46,535 bases of DNA from NCBI GenBank assembly GCA_944320785.1, contig CALUIR010000021.1:1-46535 (forward strand), read 5' to 3'. The position numbers and the translations under genes are program-made. Shown here piece after piece: positions 43,468 to 46,535 of this stretch. The stretch comes from an uncultured Bacteroidaceae bacterium (lineage in GTDB: Bacteria > Bacteroidota > Bacteroidia > Bacteroidales > Bacteroidaceae). Below the pieces are notes generated by a model, which saw nothing but the letters and a program-made list of their open reading frames with translations, was not told the DNA's origin and did not search any database. The stretch's first letter is position 1. Every line of letters starts with the position of its first letter.

Positions 43468-43506
43468 AACCGTTGACTATCATTTAGTTAACGGTTTCCT
43501 TTTTTA
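43468..43506 (+). terminator. Intrinsic terminator of tRNA-Ala
   Basis: AACCGTTGACT (43468-43478) pairs with AGTTAACGGTT (43486-43496) through 11 pairs including one G-U, with a 7-nt loop. It is followed by TCCTTTTTT. Confidence 0.9.
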
Positions 43507-43716
43507 GGATGACATGAGCAAGATGCGCCTGTGACTTTTTTTAGTTTTTAGTATCTTCTTCGTCGGGAAAAGGGCTATCACCTATGAGGATTAAGGGGAG
43601 AGGAGTGTCTTTTTTAAGGTTTCTTTCAACCTAATTTCTGAAGTACTTTATCAGCGAAAGGTGTTTCATTGTAACAATTTTATTTGTAACAACATTATTA
43701 GTAATTATCTTGTTTC

Positions 43717-43724
43717 TATATTTG
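43717..43724 (+). promoter_or_regulatory. -7 box of the decayed ATPase gene
   Basis: TATATTTG is a perfect -7 match, 22 bp before the ATG at 43747, so the pseudogene keeps its promoter. Between the tRNA terminator and this box (43507-43716) there is only AT-rich sequence with no recognisable feature. Confidence 0.55.
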
Positions 43725-43746
43725 TCCGCAAAACAAAATCAGAGTT

Positions 43747-44875
43747 ATGGAGAACAAACCTTTTTTATTTGGAATGCCACATCAGGCGAAAACTTTACGG
43801 ATAGGGAAAAAGAAACGGAACGCTTGTTATCCAACTTTCGTTACGGCATCAACACGGTACTCATCTCTCCCCGGCGTTGGGGAAAACATCCTTGGTACAG
43901 AAAGTATGCAGATTGGTTGATTCAAATGAGTTGAAGATTGTCTATTTGGACATATTTGCCTGCCGTAGCGATCGAGATTTTTATAACGCATTTGCTTCTG
44001 CCGTGCTTAAGCAAACTTCTTCCAGATGGGAGGAATGGGTGGAGAATGCGAAACTATTCCTTTCACGGATCAGCCCCAAGATTTCATTAGGCACCGACCC
44101 GACTCCTGAGTTCTCCATCTCCTTGGAATTGAACCCCAAAAGTGAAGATATGACAGAAATCCTTCAACTCCCGGAAAAAATAGCAAGGAAGAAAAGTTGC
44201 CGTATCGTGGTTTGCATTGATGAATTCCAACAAATTGGCGAGTTCAAGGACTCCAATAATTTTCAAAAGCAGCTTCGGAGTGTCTGGCAATTACAGGAAT
44301 CCGTATCCTATTGCCTATTCGGAAGCAAGAAGCACCTAATGAACGAGTTATTTGGAAAGAAAAGCCTTCCCTTTTACAAATTCGGTGATGCCATCTATTT
44401 GGATAAAATAAGTACCCCCAATTGGATAGCATACATCTGCAGACGGTTTGAAGCGACCGGGAAAAAATCACCAAAGAACTTGCCAAAAAATCTGCATGAC
44501 CGTGGACAACCATTCTTCTTACGTTCAACAACTCTCTTGGCTCTTGTGGATACATACGGATAAAGAAGCTACCGAAGAAGGGTTTCAAGAAGCCGTTACA
44601 GACTTGTTGGCTCAAAACACCCCTTTGTTCGAAAAGCAGACAGAAGACCTCACGACCTATCAGATGAATTTCCTGCGTGCCATTACGGAAGGAGTCCACA
44701 CAGAATTCACCACACAGGAGATCTTACGGAAATACCAACTAGGGACTTCGGCCAACGTCAGCATCATCAAACGCTCCCTGCTGAAGAAAGAGTTATAGAA
44801 ACGGGGAAAAGGCAAGTTTATATTGCTGATCCTGTCTTGGGACTTTGGCTAAGACAAGAGTTTAATAAAGGATGA
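43747..44875 (+). pseudogene. Archaeal-type P-loop ATPase gene broken by several single-base deletions
   Basis: Joined across frames, the product would be about 375 residues of the archaeal-ATPase-like family common in Bacteroides. Its pieces are MENKPFLFGM, then TSGENFTDREKETERLL and TVLISPRRWGKTSLV (Walker A), IVVCIDEFQQIGEF (Walker B), and a C-terminal winged-helix part ending ETGKRQVYIADPVLGLWLRQE. The frame is lost at about 43776, 43884, 44463, 44486 and 44798. Each break is explained by one missing base, four of them a missing A next to an A. The tail still ends cleanly at a TGA at 44873. Such genes are often mobile-element cargo or toxin-like NTPases. It is AT-rich relative to the core genes. 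Confidence 0.85.
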
Positions 44876-44883
44876 AAAAGAAA

Positions 44884-44911
44884 CCGCTACACCTCATCGC
44901 AGGTATAGCGG
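44884..44911 (-). terminator. Hairpin terminator, transposase direction
   Basis: CCGCTACACCT (44884-44894) pairs with AGGTATAGCGG (44901-44911) with one mismatch and a 6-nt loop. On the minus strand it is followed by TTTCTTTTT, fitting termination of the transposase remnant. It may also be the shared boundary with the ATPase pseudogene. Confidence 0.55.
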
Positions 44912-44912
44912 C

Positions 44913-45517
44913 CTAGAAGTCATGACAATAAAAGGAAACAGCCGATGAAACCTTATCTTTCACGTTTCAGCAAGGAATTCATAATCGATGGTCAGTCTGC
45001 TGAAATTTTCCAACAATAAAAACGAGTATTCCACAATCCAACGTTTAGACAGCACCTGAAATTTGGATGGACATTCGTCCGAATTTCGTCTTGACCCAAT
45101 CAACTAATTTTCCCCTGTAGCTTCCATCCGCCAGAATTTTTACCAAACGTGGGAACTTACAAATTTCCGTCTATTCCACGTTCAGAATCAACATGATGAG
45201 AAGTCTTTACACCTCTAGAGTCCATGATTCCAAGGCTGGGCTTTCCGCGCGTCCCATTTGTTTGCAAATAAGGAAATGTAAGGCATCCATCACTTCTTCA
45301 AACACGCCTTCAAGTTTCCATTTACGGAAGTAGCAATAGACGGTTTGCCAAAGAACGAAATCTGAAGGAAGCATACGCCACTGGCAGCCGCTCTTGTTGA
45401 TATAAAGAATGGCATTCATTATCTTTTGAGCGGATGTTTCCGTTTCCTTTCTTGCGGTTCTAAAATCCTTTTTATAACTTGCCATTGTTTTTCAGTCAGG
45501 TCAGTTGGATATTGTAT
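44913..45517 (-). pseudogene. Decayed IS5-family transposase (frameshifts, internal deletion)
   Basis: The minus strand encodes recognisable pieces of an IS5-type transposase in several frames. They are YPTDLTEKQWQVIKR (N-terminus), NAILYINKSGCQWRMLPSDF and YCYFRKWKLEGVFEEVMDAL, SLGIMDSRGVKTSHHVDSE (first catalytic Asp), ILADGSYRGKLVDWVKTKFG (second catalytic Asp region) and IDYEFLAET near the end. A block of about 50 residues between DSERGIDGN and the ILADGSYRG part is missing. The expected ATG at 45517 is ATA. No intact terminal inverted repeats or target duplication were identified by eye. The longest open piece (45207-45485) is not a functional gene. Confidence 0.82.
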
Positions 45518-45519
45518 CA

Positions 45520-45527
45520 CAAATTTA
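45520..45527 (-). promoter_or_regulatory. -7 box of the transposase remnant
   Basis: The minus strand reads TAAATTTG, a perfect TAnnTTTG match just ahead of the lost start codon at 45517. The distance is very short, so it may be chance. Confidence 0.3.
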
Positions 45528-46535
45528 TTGTTTGGCACCTTTAAAGATATAACATTTTTCCGATTGGCCTGCTGATTTTAACAACTGAAGGTGGCTTATA
45601 ACATTATCATTGGATTAATTCAAAACAGTTTCTTATTTCAATTATCCCTTGATATCGCCACACTGAAAGGCAAACATATTGTGCCACCGATTTACATCAT
45701 TCAAACTCTACCCCTCTAAATCCGCACATCATGCTGATATTCTTCTTATTTAAAGTTTCCTTGTCGTAAACCAGCACACCAGTAAGTCAGCATATCATTG
45801 GTTTTATGCAGTTTTAAACCTGTATAATAATGTGTTCTCTAAATGTACGCTTCTGCCTATCATCGTCTTTGCAAGCCATTGGTTCGTTGCGCTTGTGAAC
45901 AAATAATATTCTGATTGGTTTAATGTGAACTTTTGGTTGGATTTGGCACATATTGACATCGGATTGATGCTATTGTCTGTTTCTCAGAAGGATGAAAATT
46001 CTGCTTTATTTCCTGTAATCTCAATAAAGTTAGAGTGCAGGCTTGCGTACAGACCTCATTCCCATTCTTCTTTTAGGCTGCATAGGGACATCGAGAAACG
46101 ATGCTTTGAGAGTAGGAATAACAGCACTTTTTCCAATCCGTTTACTGACGGATTATTGATTTCACGAGAAATCAGCAAGGTGTTCTTCGAGTTACTCAAA
46201 GGCTTCTCAGTTACTCCCGATAGCCTTATCGCTTGGTTGCTCCTCCGAAGTCGGGCAACCTATTCAGACTTGCGGTCATTTTTGTATTTGAGATGTTTTG
46301 GAAATATTACCGTCCTATATCTTGTCTTTCAAAACTACAGGTTATAACGGTCCCGAGAATGTTTTCACGGGATTTCCACGCAAAAGTGCAGTATGTCTGC
46401 CCCATTTGGACGAGCGAAACGATGCTGCGGCAGAATCTTTTGCTTGCTGTAATTTCAGGAGAAGCAGACTGCGTGCCATTTCCTTGTTTTGTGACTGTGA
46501 ACGTTGTGAACAGCATCTGACGGAAAGCCCGGTAG
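45528..46535. other. AT-rich terminal kilobase without a recognisable gene
   Basis: About 1 kb up to the window edge has no frame I can support. The open frames at 45925-46347 and 46233-46520 on the plus strand and 46307-46516 on the minus strand read as low-quality protein. The stretch from about 46200 to 46535 looks familiar as a conserved segment next to Bacteroides conjugative transposons, where its minus-strand translation (SPEITASKRFCRSIVSLVQM) is often annotated as hypothetical. That is recall only. If correct, the window ends at the edge of an integrated element. Confidence 0.4.

Noticed and set aside
45925-46347. 140-residue plus-strand frame in the terminal kilobase
   Set aside because: It has no promoter-proximal start, no family resemblance, and is overlapped by other open frames of similar quality.
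43388-46535. Integration of an element into the tRNA-Ala 3' end
   Set aside because: The tRNA is intact and followed by its own terminator; I found no second copy of its 3' sequence and no integrase in the window, so tRNA-targeted integration is unsupported here.

Overview
The window looks like a chromosomal segment of a gut-type Bacteroidales bacterium (Bacteroidaceae or a close relative). The evidence is a Bacteroidetes-style PPi-dependent phosphofructokinase, a NodT-type lipoprotein efflux channel, several Bacteroidetes-only small proteins, and about a dozen -7 boxes of the form TAnnTTTG, which is the sigma-ABfr consensus. Most of the window is moderately GC-rich. The surface/glycan block at about 34.8-39.2 kb is very GC-rich, while 23.5-24.6 kb and everything after about 43.5 kb are AT-rich and look foreign.

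Layout: (1) 0-7.5 kb, minus strand: pfp and a complete tripartite RND efflux operon (membrane fusion protein, pump, outer-membrane lipoprotein). (2) 7.9-11.6 kb, plus: a small unknown protein, a PlsC-like acyltransferase, a Nit2/YafV-type amidase, and a NagB-like/PIG-L fusion whose deaminase residues are lost. (3) 11.6-19.5 kb: a DUF1460 amidase-like exported protein, grpE-dnaJ, an ABC-F ATPase with a degenerate second ATP site, and a cbpA-cbpM-tex operon. (4) 19.9-23.4 kb, minus: an AraC regulator above a flavodoxin-like reductase, an exported alpha/beta hydrolase and an aldo/keto reductase. (5) 23.5-24.6 kb: an AT-rich DUF3883 nuclease-like gene. (6) 24.9-26.9 kb: a queuosine-precursor operon (queT-type transporter, queC, queF) behind a leader that resembles a preQ1-I riboswitch. 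(7) 26.9-34.8 kb: dnaX, an FtsB/DivIC-like protein, OmpH/Skp-like lipoprotein, a pepD-type dipeptidase, a beta-helix lipoprotein and an EEP-family nuclease/phosphatase. (8) 34.8-42.3 kb: surface-repeat protein, flippase, two glycosyltransferases, an FdtB-like aminotransferase and a tandem FdtA-like ketoisomerase. (9) 42.4-43.5 kb: ruvC, DUF4286 and tRNA-Ala(GGC). (10) 43.7-46.5 kb: decayed ATPase gene, IS5-type transposase wreck and about 1 kb with no recognisable gene.

The most striking structure outside the genes is a recurring design in the intergenic regions: short tandem arrays of palindromic units with a near-constant period of 21 or 23 bp. They occur at 7738-7821 and 28796-28879 (same family, four units each), 19787-19855 and 19864-19925 (two different families, three units each), and 37918-38101 (eight units, exactly 23 bp). 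Sequence differs between families while architecture is shared. With the preQ1-like leader, these are the best candidates for something not yet described. All function calls rest on motifs read by eye; no database search was possible.
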